This document shows, in pieces, positions 1 through 7,947 of a stretch of DNA of 15,474 nucleotides. The notes beneath the pieces are model-generated. The model was given only the letters and a program-made list of their open reading frames with translations, searched no databases and had not been told where the DNA came from. Position 1 is the first letter of the stretch. Each line of letters opens with the position of its first letter. A program made the translations under genes and the position numbers. Source of the DNA: JAUVIB01 sp964424545 (GTDB lineage: Bacteria > Calditrichota > Calditrichia > Calditrichales > Calditrichaceae); contig CAYRJN010000087.1 of assembly GCA_964424545.1 (NCBI GenBank), forward strand, positions 1 to 15,474, in the 5' to 3' direction.

Positions 1-392
1 GCCGCGATCCCACGCGAATGGCCGTAAGTAAAGATGGCCGTGAAGCCGTAACCCGTTATAAAGTTTTACAAGATTATACCTACTTTACGTTGTTGGAAAT
101 TCGTTTGGAAACGGGACGTACGCATCAAATCCGTGTACACATGAATTATATTCACCATCCTGTTGTGGGCGACCCCGATTACAGCGGTCGCGAATCGCAG
201 CTTAATCGCCTTCCGCCGCAGTTAAAAAGACGGGGGCAGCATTTGTTAAAATTGCTGCCACATCAAGCATTGCATGCCCGTAAACTTACCTTTATTCATC
301 CGCTCAGCGCAGAAACGGTCTCCTTCGAAAGCCCGTTACCAGAGAATTTACAAGCGGCGCTGGAGAAACTTAAGACTATGTTTTTATTGTGA
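1..392 (+). CDS. RluA-family pseudouridine synthase, C-terminal part (5' end outside window)
   Basis: The reading frame is open from base 3 and stops with TGA at 390-392, so only about the last 129 residues are present. It begins RDPTRMAVSKDGREA, the segment that follows the catalytic core in RluA/RluC/RluD enzymes. The family hallmarks GRTHQIRVH and GDPDYSG follow, and near the end HQALHARKLTFIHP, the usual C-terminal RluD-like strand. These enzymes convert specific uridines of 23S rRNA (or tRNA) to pseudouridine in the cytoplasm. The catalytic aspartate (HRLD motif) and any N-terminal S4 domain lie upstream of the window, so RluD cannot be separated from RluC-like paralogues. The ATG at 18 is internal and not the real start. 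The gene converges on the DUF2130 gene, with 54 bases between the two stops. Confidence 0.93.
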   Translation, partial: RDPTRMAVSKDGREAVTRYKVLQDYTYFTLLEIRLETGRTHQIRVHMNYIHHPVVGDPDYSGRESQLNRLPPQLKRRGQHLLKLLPHQALHARKLTFIHPLSAETVSFESPLPENLQAALEKLKTMFLL

Positions 393-446
393 TTGTAAAT
401 TTATTGATAAGCGCGTCCAAGTGATTGTAATAGTAGCGATTTTTCG

Positions 447-1679
447 TTATTCCGTAGTGCCGGGCAATTCGAGCGCTTTAACGGTGGCAATGGATTTTCC
501 TGCAATGCCTTTTATGGAGGCATACATATCTACAGTGCTGCCGATGACCCGCTCGATCTGTTTTTCTCGTTCTTTCCAAATGCGCTGCATGGCGCGTTTC
601 TCTTTTTCAATATCGTTTTTCATATTGCTAAAACTTTCAACAATGGTTTCGATGTTGCCGGCAAACTCACGACTGGTGAGATAGTTATATAATAAAGTCA
701 TTTTATCATTTTTATTCTCATCTACCGATTTAACTGCCTGCGTACGAATTAAAATTTCTCGCAGAACATAAGATAATCCTTGAACTTCGGGAAAACTGCA
801 TACCCAAACTCCGTCTTTAATACCGAAGCGCTGTAAATCTTTCGGCATGGTTTCCGTTACAAGTACTGCAATATCTGCCTGAGCTTCGCGCTGATCTTTT
901 TTTAGCTTGTCAATCCAATCGCCACCGAAACTTTTGGTTCGTTTGGTCTCGTAAATTATTTTGCCGCAATTTTGTCCGAATTCATTTATAACGTTTTGAA
1001 TAACGTCTGCGCCGCGCTGTCCCTTACCTACTTCCCTGATATCATCAAGATGATATTGCCTATCGAGGAATTCTTCCAAGGCGAGTTCCATAACTTCCCC
1101 CTGCATTTGCATGGAACCCTGTTCAGCCTTTCGGTTCATCTCTGCAATAAGTTCTTTTTGATCCTTTAATTTTTTTTCATACTCTTTAATTTTGAGCGCA
1201 TTCTTTTCTTCTTCTCGTTTGCGTATTTCGGAGGCTATTTGATCCCGTTGACGCAAGGCTTCTTTTTCGGCTTTTATTTTTATCTCTTCCGCCTTTTCCT
1301 TTAATTCATTTTCACGTCGCAATAATTCAAGCTCTTTTTTTTGCAATGCTTTATTCTCTTTTTTCTGTTTTTCGTTTTCGGTTCGCAAAGCTTCTAACTC
1401 CGATTCGAATTTTTCCCGCGCTTGTTTTTGAACGTCGGTAAGCAATTTTTTCTTCTCTTTTTCCAATTGTACGCGTAAAATTTCTTCCTGCCTCTCTTTC
1501 ATTGCCTCTATTTGTGCTTTTTCCTTTTCAAGATTTTTTCTTTGCTCCTCCAAATTTTTTACCTGCAGAGCGGCTTTTTTATCATATTCCGCTTTAATAC
1601 GTTCTTCTGCCTGATGTAAAAAAGCTTCGTCCACGGCAAATTCGTGGCCGCAAACCGGACATTTGATCATATTGTTCAT
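447..1679 (-). CDS. DUF2130 family coiled-coil protein with PD-(D/E)XK-like nuclease signature
   Basis: A 410-residue cytoplasmic protein. The N-terminus carries half a zinc ribbon (CPVCGHEF, Cys7 and Cys10). Residues about 20-190 are a long charged Lys/Glu-rich coiled coil. Residues about 195-365 match the DUF2130 (COG4487) domain, recognised from GQRGADVIQ, IIYETKRTKSFGGDWI and DIAVLVTETMPKD. Within that domain, Asp225, Glu244 and Lys246 are spaced as D-x18-E-x-K after a Glu-rich helix (GEVMELALEEFL). This resembles a PD-(D/E)XK phosphodiesterase core. That reading is my inference, and the family's biochemical role is not established to my knowledge. The start at 1679 has AAGGT about ten bases upstream; Met4 is an alternative. 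It lies 90 bases downstream of the unknown 208-residue gene on the same strand and may be co-transcribed with it. Confidence 0.88.
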   Translation of the reverse strand: MNNMIKCPVCGHEFAVDEAFLHQAEERIKAEYDKKAALQVKNLEEQRKNLEKEKAQIEAMKERQEEILRVQLEKEKKKLLTDVQKQAREKFESELEALRTENEKQKKENKALQKKELELLRRENELKEKAEEIKIKAEKEALRQRDQIASEIRKREEEKNALKIKEYEKKLKDQKELIAEMNRKAEQGSMQMQGEVMELALEEFLDRQYHLDDIREVGKGQRGADVIQNVINEFGQNCGKIIYETKRTKSFGGDWIDKLKKDQREAQADIAVLVTETMPKDLQRFGIKDGVWVCSFPEVQGLSYVLREILIRTQAVKSVDENKNDKMTLLYNYLTSREFAGNIETIVESFSNMKNDIEKEKRAMQRIWKEREKQIERVIGSTVDMYASIKGIAGKSIATVKALELPGTTE

Positions 1680-1769
1680 AAAAGATACCTTTTTTATTGT
1701 TTTATTTCGTTATGTTAATGGAATGATCACTATTTAAATTTTTTCCAAATTTGAATAATCAAAATTGGC

Positions 1770-2396
1770 TCACCCCATGGGTAATTTACCCCTTCTTGTT
1801 TTTTTATCGATACTTAAAGTAAATTGACCGCGGGCGACGCTGCCTGTAAAATATCCTATAATATTGCCGTTTATCGATAATTTTACATATTCTTCAAAAG
1901 CATAAAAGTAGCAATAGCCCGTGATTTGACCGAAAGGAGAATATTTGTTTTTATTTTCTTCATAATAATCATAAAAAATTTCCTTTACGCGTTCTATTTG
2001 TTCCCATAAAGAGAGACTCTTTATACCATCGGGTAATTCAATGTATTTATAGCGTTTTATGCCTGCAACCATAAGGGGCAATAGGGAAGAAGGACGTTCG
2101 TTTTCATGCAACAGCCAAATATGGGGCGCAAAGCGTTCTCGCATTTCCTGCTTTTGTTTTTTTCGTCGTATAGTTTCCGAATTTTTTATTGCCTGTTTTA
2201 TAATTGTCATATCAATAGCGGTTGCCGCAGATAAGAGCGTTAAAAAACGTTCATCGTACTGGTTGTTGTCTAACAAATTTTGCAAACGCCGCAAGGCTTT
2301 GGCTTCGTTCTTATAGGGCATGGTACGGATAATATCAACTTTGCGCAGTTTATTTTCTTGTAAATAATTTTCAATTAGTTTTTTTATGGTTAACAT
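1770..2396 (-). CDS. Hypothetical protein with possible N-terminal helix-turn-helix
   Basis: I do not recognise this 208-residue family. The first 70 or so residues are predicted-helical and lysine/leucine-rich, with a LRKVDIIRTM ... KALRRLQNLL pattern that could be a helix-turn-helix. A basic stretch, RRKKQKQEMRERF, follows. The second half (from about residue 93, HIWLLHENERPSS) is mixed and aromatic-rich, with PFGQITGYCYFYAFEEY and KLSINGNIIGYFTGS suggesting a beta-containing domain. No signal peptide or membrane segment is visible. Only a weak purine stretch (AAGT) precedes the ATG. The gene sits 55 bases after the glycosyltransferase stop and 90 bases before DUF2130, all on the minus strand. 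A DNA-binding role is possible but unproven. The length and lack of competing frames support a real gene. Confidence 0.7.
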   Translation of the reverse strand: MLTIKKLIENYLQENKLRKVDIIRTMPYKNEAKALRRLQNLLDNNQYDERFLTLLSAATAIDMTIIKQAIKNSETIRRKKQKQEMRERFAPHIWLLHENERPSSLLPLMVAGIKRYKYIELPDGIKSLSLWEQIERVKEIFYDYYEENKNKYSPFGQITGYCYFYAFEEYVKLSINGNIIGYFTGSVARGQFTLSIDKKTRRGKLPMG

Positions 2397-2451
2397 ACTT
2401 ATAGATATCGTTTGTAAATATATTGATCAAAGGAATAAATTAATTCACTTC

Positions 2452-3177
2452 CTATGGGGAATTCGATAACAATTCCTTGATTTTACGTAGCTCATTAACT
2501 GTAGTTATAAAAGTGCTCTTAACCCGCAATCGCGTATCTCTATCGCATGTCCAGTCTACCGGAAATTCCATTATTTTAAATCCGCGCAGGTTTGCCCGTA
2601 AAATGATTTCGATATCAAAAAGAAACCCGTCGATAACGGATGCGGCAAATAGTTCCCTGGCAATGTGTCCTTTAAATAATTTGAAGCCGCATTGCGTATC
2701 GGTCAGATGGCGGGGAATGGGCAGATAATGTTTGGCGGTTTTACGGAATAGATACGAAAATATTCGCCGGTGCCAAATAAGCGGGACATGAATAATGCTA
2801 TGTGGTAATCTTCTTGAAGCAATGGCTAAATCGGCTTTTTCGGATTCTAATAAATATATTCCGCGTTTAGCTTGGTCAATGGGTATGTTTAAACCGCTGT
2901 CCATAAACAGAACAATTCGGCCTGACGAAGCCAAAACGCCTCGGCGAACCGCGCTTCCTTTACCCTTATGTCGATCACTTTTTAATATGATCAAATTATG
3001 AGAGATATGCCCAATCAAAGAATCGCAAACTTCAACGGTTTTATCAATACTGCCGTCGTCGGAGATGATTATTTCGCCTTTATATTTGTTGTTGGTAAGA
3101 AAATAATCGGCGGCAATAATATCGTTTTTAACTTTGAACTCTTCGTTTAAAACCGGTATAATAATGGAAAAATCCAT
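2452..3177 (-). CDS. Family 2 glycosyltransferase, dolichyl-phosphate beta-glucosyltransferase (ALG5)-like
   Basis: A 241-residue GT-A fold enzyme that is probably cytoplasmic or peripheral to the membrane. Visible motifs in order are IIIPVLNEE (5-13), SDDGSIDKT (39-47), HKGKGSAVRRG (70-80), FMDSGLNIP (91-99), TDTQCGFKLF (159-168) and DGFLFDIEI (183-191). The QCGFKLF and FDIE blocks are typical of the ALG5/DPM1-like subgroup, which moves a sugar from a nucleotide donor to a polyprenyl phosphate or related lipid acceptor. No C-terminal membrane segments are present, as in the short bacterial forms. The usual acidic metal-binding D-x-D reads D-S-G here (Asp93-Ser-Gly). An AGGA sequence about nine bases before the ATG supports the start. 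Donor and acceptor cannot be told from sequence. The gene is 263 bases downstream of the exporter gene. Confidence 0.88.
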   Translation of the reverse strand: MDFSIIIPVLNEEFKVKNDIIAADYFLTNNKYKGEIIISDDGSIDKTVEVCDSLIGHISHNLIILKSDRHKGKGSAVRRGVLASSGRIVLFMDSGLNIPIDQAKRGIYLLESEKADLAIASRRLPHSIIHVPLIWHRRIFSYLFRKTAKHYLPIPRHLTDTQCGFKLFKGHIARELFAASVIDGFLFDIEIILRANLRGFKIMEFPVDWTCDRDTRLRVKSTFITTVNELRKIKELLSNSP

Positions 3178-3390
3178 AATGGTATTCCTGATAAAAAAAC
3201 GCTTATAAATTTATAAAGTCTATTTGAGATTTCCGTTTCCGACTTATCGGGAGTACAATTCTTTAAAACATGACAGATCGTATGTTTTTTACCCGAGACA
3301 TAACCTGTGTTTTTATAAACGGCATTGTAGTTTTTTGAAAGTGCAATACAATAAAATGTTTGTTGATAATCTTTAACCACAAAATAAAGC

Positions 3391-3422
3391 GTTTAACGGA
3401 AAAATACAAAAAAAGGTTAAAC
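3391..3422 (-). terminator. Weak stem-loop after the EamA exporter gene
   Basis: Arms GTTTAAC (3391-3397) and GTTAAAC (3416-3422) form a 7-bp AT-rich stem with an 18-base loop. It lies 19 bases beyond the stop of the exporter gene on its own strand and is followed there by gctttattttg. The stem is weak and the loop long, so this is a poor terminator candidate. Confidence 0.2.
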
Positions 3423-3440
3423 AGCAATCGCCGTCTATGC

Positions 3441-4325
3441 CTATTTTTTATTTTTAAATAATCTATCCGCCCATTCAATTTCCGCGCTTAGCATACCCGA
3501 TAATATTAACAAGCCGCCGAGCCATGCAATCGGACTAAGAATTTCGTCTGCAAAAATGTAGGCGAAAAGCGTGGCAAAAACCGGTTCCATAGAAAAAACA
3601 AGAGCCGTGCGCGTATTGGTTGTATATTGCTGCATAGCCGTTTGCATCAAAAATGTGTAAACCGTTCCGAATAGCGCAAGATAGATCAACAATAAAATAT
3701 TATTGGTCGAAGGAATATACAGGGGTGTATTCGAAAAGGGCAGCGCAATCATGCTTAATATTCCCGTCGCCGAGAGCTGTACCGCCGTTAACAGGTAAAT
3801 ATCGTTTTCCCGTGAAAATTTTCCGGTTAAGATAACATGAAAAGTAAAAATAACGGCGCAGGTTAAAACGAGATAGTCGCCTTTATTCCACCCGAAAGGA
3901 TTACCGCCGGATAGAAGCAACAAGCCTACGGTTGCCAAAGCGACGCCTATTAAAGCGTTTAGTTTAGGATGCGCTTTAAAAAATAAGATGGAAAAAAGTG
4001 GCACAAAAACGACGGATAATCCGGTAATAAAACCGGCATTGGATGCCGTTGTATATTTTAAACCGTTCATTTGCGTTACATAGGAGAAAAAAAGAAGAAA
4101 ACTAAGGATTACGCCGTGAATAACCGTTTTTTTTGTTAATTTTTTTCGTTTTGGCAGTGCGATTATAACCATAAATATGGCAGCGAGTGAAAGGCGGACG
4201 GCAAGAAAACTAAGCAAAGGAACGCTTTCCAATATCTGTTTTGAAAAAATAAATGTGGTTCCCCAAAAGAAGGTAACGGATAATAATCCGAAATCGGCTG
4301 TTGTTTTGGATATGGTTCGTTTCAT
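3441..4325 (-). CDS. EamA/DMT-family transporter
   Basis: A 294-residue inner-membrane protein with about ten hydrophobic segments arranged as two EamA repeats (roughly residues 12-140 and 150-287). The first repeat opens LLSVTFFWGTTFIFSKQI, matching the family's usual start (variants of WG..f...K). It then has NGLKYTTASNAGFITGLSVV, the typical end-of-repeat signature. The second repeat has LFGTVYTFLMQTAMQQYTTNTRTA and FSMEPVFATLFAYIFADE, also family-typical. Members export amino acids, nucleosides or other small metabolites; the substrate cannot be read from sequence. The ATG at 4325 follows a CGGAAATT stretch that can act as a weak ribosome-binding site. The gene is divergent from the small reading frame and metF across a shared upstream region. 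Confidence 0.93.
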   Translation of the reverse strand: MKRTISKTTADFGLLSVTFFWGTTFIFSKQILESVPLLSFLAVRLSLAAIFMVIIALPKRKKLTKKTVIHGVILSFLLFFSYVTQMNGLKYTTASNAGFITGLSVVFVPLFSILFFKAHPKLNALIGVALATVGLLLLSGGNPFGWNKGDYLVLTCAVIFTFHVILTGKFSRENDIYLLTAVQLSATGILSMIALPFSNTPLYIPSTNNILLLIYLALFGTVYTFLMQTAMQQYTTNTRTALVFSMEPVFATLFAYIFADEILSPIAWLGGLLILSGMLSAEIEWADRLFKNKK

Positions 4326-4523
4326 AATTTCCGTTTGTTTAAATATAACTGTAAGATAGGAAAAAAATTATTATGTTGCGAAAAAAAGAAATGAATTGCG
4401 TTTGGGTAAATTAGAGCAGAGCGATTTGAAGGAAAAGTGATTAATTGACAAAAGAAACGCAATCTTTCCGCACATTATTCGTTTGTGATATCTTATCCGC
4501 TTAAAGCAGGTGAGAAATCTTAA
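4326..4523. promoter_or_regulatory. Divergent upstream region between exporter gene and metF side
   Basis: About 200 bases between the divergent exporter gene and the small frame ahead of metF. It must hold promoters for both directions. On the plus strand an extended -10-like TGATATCTT (4486-4494) lies 15 bases after TTTCCG (4465-4470). The match is weak. I see no SAM riboswitch consensus, although metF genes often carry one. Confidence 0.3.
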
Positions 4524-4667
4524 ATGCAAAACAAAACACATATGGTCTATTTTTGGAGAATATTTATATCCAAGATTTATCCACCGAAAGGATGGAAAAT
4601 GTTGGACTTCCCGTACAAAGAATCTGATAGCTTAATAAATTTTGCATCTAAAACCATAATGGGTTAA
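4524..4667 (+). CDS. Putative small protein (47 aa) upstream of metF
   Basis: An ATG-to-TAA frame of 47 codons that I found by translating the stretch before metF. The ATG is preceded by AGGTGA (4508-4513) at a workable distance. The peptide starts MQNKTHMVYFWRIFISKIY and continues with PPKGWKMLDFPYKES, then LINFASKTIMG before the stop. Aromatic, proline and charged residues are mixed much as in an ordinary folded protein, not as in random AT-rich translation. It contains four methionines. It ends 35 bases before the metF ATG. I recognise no family. It could be a genuine small protein, a leader peptide or the tail of a decayed gene; conservation next to metF in relatives would decide. Confidence 0.4.
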   Translation: MQNKTHMVYFWRIFISKIYPPKGWKMLDFPYKESDSLINFASKTIMG

Positions 4668-4702
4668 TTTTTTCGTTAAAATTGATGTGGAAAGGGAAAC
4701 AG

Positions 4703-5659
4703 ATGAAAGTTACAGATCATTTACGGAATGCGAAAGAGCCTTTGTTGAGTTTTGAAATCATTCCCCCTAAAAGGGGCGGCGATATAGAGAGTTTGTTGAA
4801 AGTCATTGACGATATATCGAAATTCAATCCTCCTTTTATCGATATAACGAGTCATGCAGCGGAGGTTAGCTATGAAGAAACGCCGCACGGCATCGAGAAA
4901 CGTATTAAACGCAAACGTCCCGGAACGCTGGGTATTTGCGCCTTGATACAGAAAAAATATAATATCGACGCGGTGCCTCATATTCTTTGTCAGGGTTTTA
5001 CGCGAGAAGAAACGGAGGATTTTTTAATCGAGTTGCAATATCTTGAAATAAAAAATGTTATGGCCATACGTGGCGATTACAAAGGATATAAAAAACCTTT
5101 ACGTGCCGGTAGAACGGCCAATGAATATGCCGTTAACCTTGTGCAACAGATTAACGATATGAATCATGGTATTTACCTTGAGGATGAATTGTTAGACGCT
5201 AAACCGTCGGACTTTTGTATCGGCGTATCGGGTTATCCGGAAAAACATTTTGAAGCGCCCAATCTGGATTTGGATATTCAATATTTGAAAGACAAAATTG
5301 ACGCCGGCGCGGGTTATATTGTAACGCAGATGTTTTTCGATAACAGCAAATTTTTTAATTTTGTAGAGAAATGCCGAAAAGTCGGTATAGAAGCGCCGAT
5401 TATTCCCGGGATAAAAATTATTACGTCTAAGAAGCAGTTATCAACCATACCTCGTAATTTTTATGTGGATATTCCTAGCGAGCTGACCGATAAAATTATG
5501 ACATCGAAGCAGCATGACGTCATTAATGCCGGCGTTGAATGGGCGAGAAGACAAGTGGAAGATTTATTATCTAAAAATATTCCCGGTATCCATTTTTATA
5601 TCATGCAAAACTCGGGGCCCATAAAAGCGCTATTTGAAAAACTGGGAATAAGTAAATGA
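4703..5659 (+). CDS. metF: Methylenetetrahydrofolate reductase
   Basis: A cytoplasmic flavoenzyme that reduces 5,10-methylenetetrahydrofolate to 5-methyltetrahydrofolate, the methyl donor for methionine synthesis. The 318 residues match the usual bacterial length. Motifs: SFEIIPPKRG (16-25), where Glu18 aligns with the catalytic Glu28 of E. coli MetF; ITSHAAEVSY; a LEIKNVMAIRGDYKGY block that corresponds to the FAD-binding ALRGD region; FCIGVSGYPEKHFEAPN; GAGYIVTQMFFDNSKF; and APIIPGIKIITSKKQL. I chose the ATG at 4703 because AAAGGG sits just upstream and the protein then begins MKVTDHLRNAKEPLLSFE as in homologues. The frame is open further back to a TTG at 4682 with no ribosome-binding site. 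No other methionine gene is adjacent. Confidence 0.95.
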   Translation: MKVTDHLRNAKEPLLSFEIIPPKRGGDIESLLKVIDDISKFNPPFIDITSHAAEVSYEETPHGIEKRIKRKRPGTLGICALIQKKYNIDAVPHILCQGFTREETEDFLIELQYLEIKNVMAIRGDYKGYKKPLRAGRTANEYAVNLVQQINDMNHGIYLEDELLDAKPSDFCIGVSGYPEKHFEAPNLDLDIQYLKDKIDAGAGYIVTQMFFDNSKFFNFVEKCRKVGIEAPIIPGIKIITSKKQLSTIPRNFYVDIPSELTDKIMTSKQHDVINAGVEWARRQVEDLLSKNIPGIHFYIMQNSGPIKALFEKLGISK

Positions 5660-5738
5660 ACAGCAGTCTAAGCGTTTTACGGTTAAGAACGTTATAGTTA
5701 ATACATTTATATATTTTTTAGATCGCACGGAGGTTGAG

Positions 5739-7757
5739 ATGAAAAATTTAAACTTTATCATTATGTTTTGTGCAGCAGCGCTGTTTGTGTCGTGCGCCAA
5801 AGAAAACCCACAATCGGGTATAGACCTGACAAATTTCGATAAATCCTATAGTCCGCAACAGGATTTTTACCGTTATGTAAATGGCGCATGGCTAAAGAAA
5901 ACAAAAATTCCCGCAGATAAATCGAATTACGGTTCCTTTACGGCGTTGTATGATAAGGCTCAGATGCATCTAAGGAAGATCGTCGAAGAGGCGGCGGCCA
6001 AGAAAAACCCGCCTGGTTCGGATGAACAGAAAATCGGTGATTTTTACGCAAGTTTTATGGATACGCTTCGTATTGAAAAACTGGGATTGATGCCTTTGCG
6101 TCCTTCATTGGAAAAAATAAAAAATGTTAAAACTAGAGGTGAATTGCCGCAGTTAATCGCTTGGCTTCAATCCATCGGTGTGCAGACACCCTTTGCTTTT
6201 TATGTTTCCCAGGACGGTAAACATTCCGATCAATATATCTGTTACATGAGTCAGTCCGGCTTGGGAATGCCGGATCGCGATTATTATTTGAATGAAAGTC
6301 CGAAGTTTAAAAAATTTCGCGATCAATACAAAAAATATATTATAAAAATTATGACCCTTGCCGGCGAACAAGACGCCGCCGAAAAAGTTGATAGAATAAT
6401 CGCCTTGGAGAAAAAAATAGCCGGCCGACATTGGACTCGGGTGCAAAATAGGGATCGCGATAAAACTTATAATAAATACGATGTTTCACAATTAGTAAAC
6501 GAATACCCTCATTTTGGTTGGAAAGAGTTTATCGCCGGCGTACAAAAAAAGCCTGTTGACAGCATCGTTGTTCGACAGCCCGGTTATTTTAAAGGTTTTG
6601 ACGGCATTATGCAGACGACGCCTTTGCAAGCATGGAAAGATTATTTTGAATTAAAATTAATCGGAGCATATTCTGATGCTTTGCCGCGTGATTTTGTGCA
6701 AACGGATTTCGATTTTTATGATAAAACATTGAGTGGCATTGAAAAAAATCGTCCTCGTTGGAAACGAGGCGTAAGTATGGTGGATCGCAACCTTGGGGAA
6801 GTGTTGGGACGTATTTATGTGGGGCTCTATTTTAAACCGCAAGCTAAAGAACGCATGAAAAATTTGGTGGACAATTTGGTGCTATCGTATCGTAATCGTC
6901 TTCAAAACCTTGACTGGATGAGCGAACAGACAAAAAAAGAAGCCTTAATCAAATTGTCAAAGTTTAACGCCAAAATCGGTTATCCCGATAAATGGAAAGA
7001 TTATTCGGCTCTCAAAATAGAAGCGGACGATTTGTTGGGAAACTATATGCGTTCCAACATTTGGCATCATAACTACAATATGAATAAATTGGGCAAACCG
7101 GTTGATCGTAGCGAATGGGGGATGACGCCGCAGACGGTTAACGCCTATTACAGCGCTAAAATGAACGAGGTTGTTTTTCCCGCTGCTATTTTGCAGCCGC
7201 CTTTCTTTAACATGGAGGCGGATGACGCCGTAAATTACGGAGCCATCGGGTCGGTAATCGGACATGAATTGACCCACGGCTTTGACGATCAAGGACGAAA
7301 ATCAGATGGTGACGGTAATTTGAGAAATTGGTGGACGAACGAAGATCGTAAAAAATTTGACGCACGAGCGCAATTGATGGTCGAACAATATAGCGCTTAT
7401 GTTCCGATTGACACCATGCATCTTAACGGACGTTTGACACTCGGTGAAAATATCGCCGATCTCGGCGGCGTAACGATTGCCTATTATGCCTATCAAAATT
7501 CACTTGAAGGGAAAAAAGCGCCGGTAATCGACGGCTTTACAGGGAATCAGCGGTTTTTTATCGGCTGGGCGCAAATTTGGCGTAGGAAGTATAAAGACGA
7601 TGAATTGCGCAAGCGATTGTTAACCGATCCGCATTCGCCAAGCGAATACAGAGTAAACGGCATTCTTTCCAATATGCCGGAATTTTATAAGGCTTTTAAT
7701 GTGCATGAGCAGGATAAAATGTTCAGACCGGAAAATAAAAGAGTGCAAATTTGGTAA
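5739..7757 (+). CDS. M13 family zinc metallopeptidase (neprilysin/PepO-type), lipoprotein
   Basis: A 672-residue peptidase of the neprilysin/endothelin-converting family. The N-terminus MKNLNFIIMFCAAALFVSC is a lipoprotein signal with the acylated cysteine at 19, placing it on the cell-envelope membrane, probably in the periplasm. DFYRYVNGAWLKKTKIP is the conserved start of the M13 N-terminal domain. The catalytic domain shows VNAYYSAKMNEVVFPAAIL, then the zinc site HELTH (His509, His513) and ENIADLGG with the third ligand Glu570. All catalytic residues are intact, and the protein ends in the family-typical aromatic tail (VQIW). GGAGG five bases before the ATG fixes the start. It lies 79 bases after metF, with no functional link obvious. 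It probably degrades secreted or periplasmic peptides. Confidence 0.96.
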   Translation: MKNLNFIIMFCAAALFVSCAKENPQSGIDLTNFDKSYSPQQDFYRYVNGAWLKKTKIPADKSNYGSFTALYDKAQMHLRKIVEEAAAKKNPPGSDEQKIGDFYASFMDTLRIEKLGLMPLRPSLEKIKNVKTRGELPQLIAWLQSIGVQTPFAFYVSQDGKHSDQYICYMSQSGLGMPDRDYYLNESPKFKKFRDQYKKYIIKIMTLAGEQDAAEKVDRIIALEKKIAGRHWTRVQNRDRDKTYNKYDVSQLVNEYPHFGWKEFIAGVQKKPVDSIVVRQPGYFKGFDGIMQTTPLQAWKDYFELKLIGAYSDALPRDFVQTDFDFYDKTLSGIEKNRPRWKRGVSMVDRNLGEVLGRIYVGLYFKPQAKERMKNLVDNLVLSYRNRLQNLDWMSEQTKKEALIKLSKFNAKIGYPDKWKDYSALKIEADDLLGNYMRSNIWHHNYNMNKLGKPVDRSEWGMTPQTVNAYYSAKMNEVVFPAAILQPPFFNMEADDAVNYGAIGSVIGHELTHGFDDQGRKSDGDGNLRNWWTNEDRKKFDARAQLMVEQYSAYVPIDTMHLNGRLTLGENIADLGGVTIAYYAYQNSLEGKKAPVIDGFTGNQRFFIGWAQIWRRKYKDDELRKRLLTDPHSPSEYRVNGILSNMPEFYKAFNVHEQDKMFRPENKRVQIW

Positions 7758-7947
7758 TGATGTCATAAATATTGATAACGTTGCTATGATAACCTAATTT
7801 GAACGATTACTGCTATAGTAAATGGTAAAGACTGCCGATATTTTTTATATAGGGCATTCATCCGGTCTATCCGGAACGATGGCAAACATAGGACTGCTCA
7901 ATTTGGGGATAAGTTTAAACATGCTGCGCCGATTGAAAAAAAAATCG

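Noticed and set aside
389..430. Direct repeat GTGATTGTAA at 389-398 and 421-430
   Set aside because: Ten bases occurring twice around a stop codon in AT-rich DNA; no sign of a target-site duplication or an element between the copies.
3203..3216. 14-base perfect palindrome TTATAAATTTATAA before the glycosyltransferase gene
   Set aside because: Composed only of A and T in an AT-rich spacer, where such palindromes arise by chance.
3147..3380. 77-codon minus-strand frame between the exporter and glycosyltransferase genes
   Set aside because: It starts with GTG without a ribosome-binding site, overlaps the glycosyltransferase start by about 30 bases and shows no family features.
3263..3478. 71-codon minus-strand frame overlapping the end of the exporter gene
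   Set aside because: It is a shadow in another frame of the EamA gene and AT-rich spacer; very basic and aromatic composition typical of chance translation.
4445..4450. Perfect TTGACA -35 box upstream of metF
   Set aside because: No -10-like hexamer occurs 16-18 bases downstream; the sequence there is CCGCAC.
4470..4702. Possible SAM riboswitch ahead of metF
   Set aside because: The conserved core elements of SAM-I type riboswitches are not visible, and most of the stretch reads as a protein-like frame.
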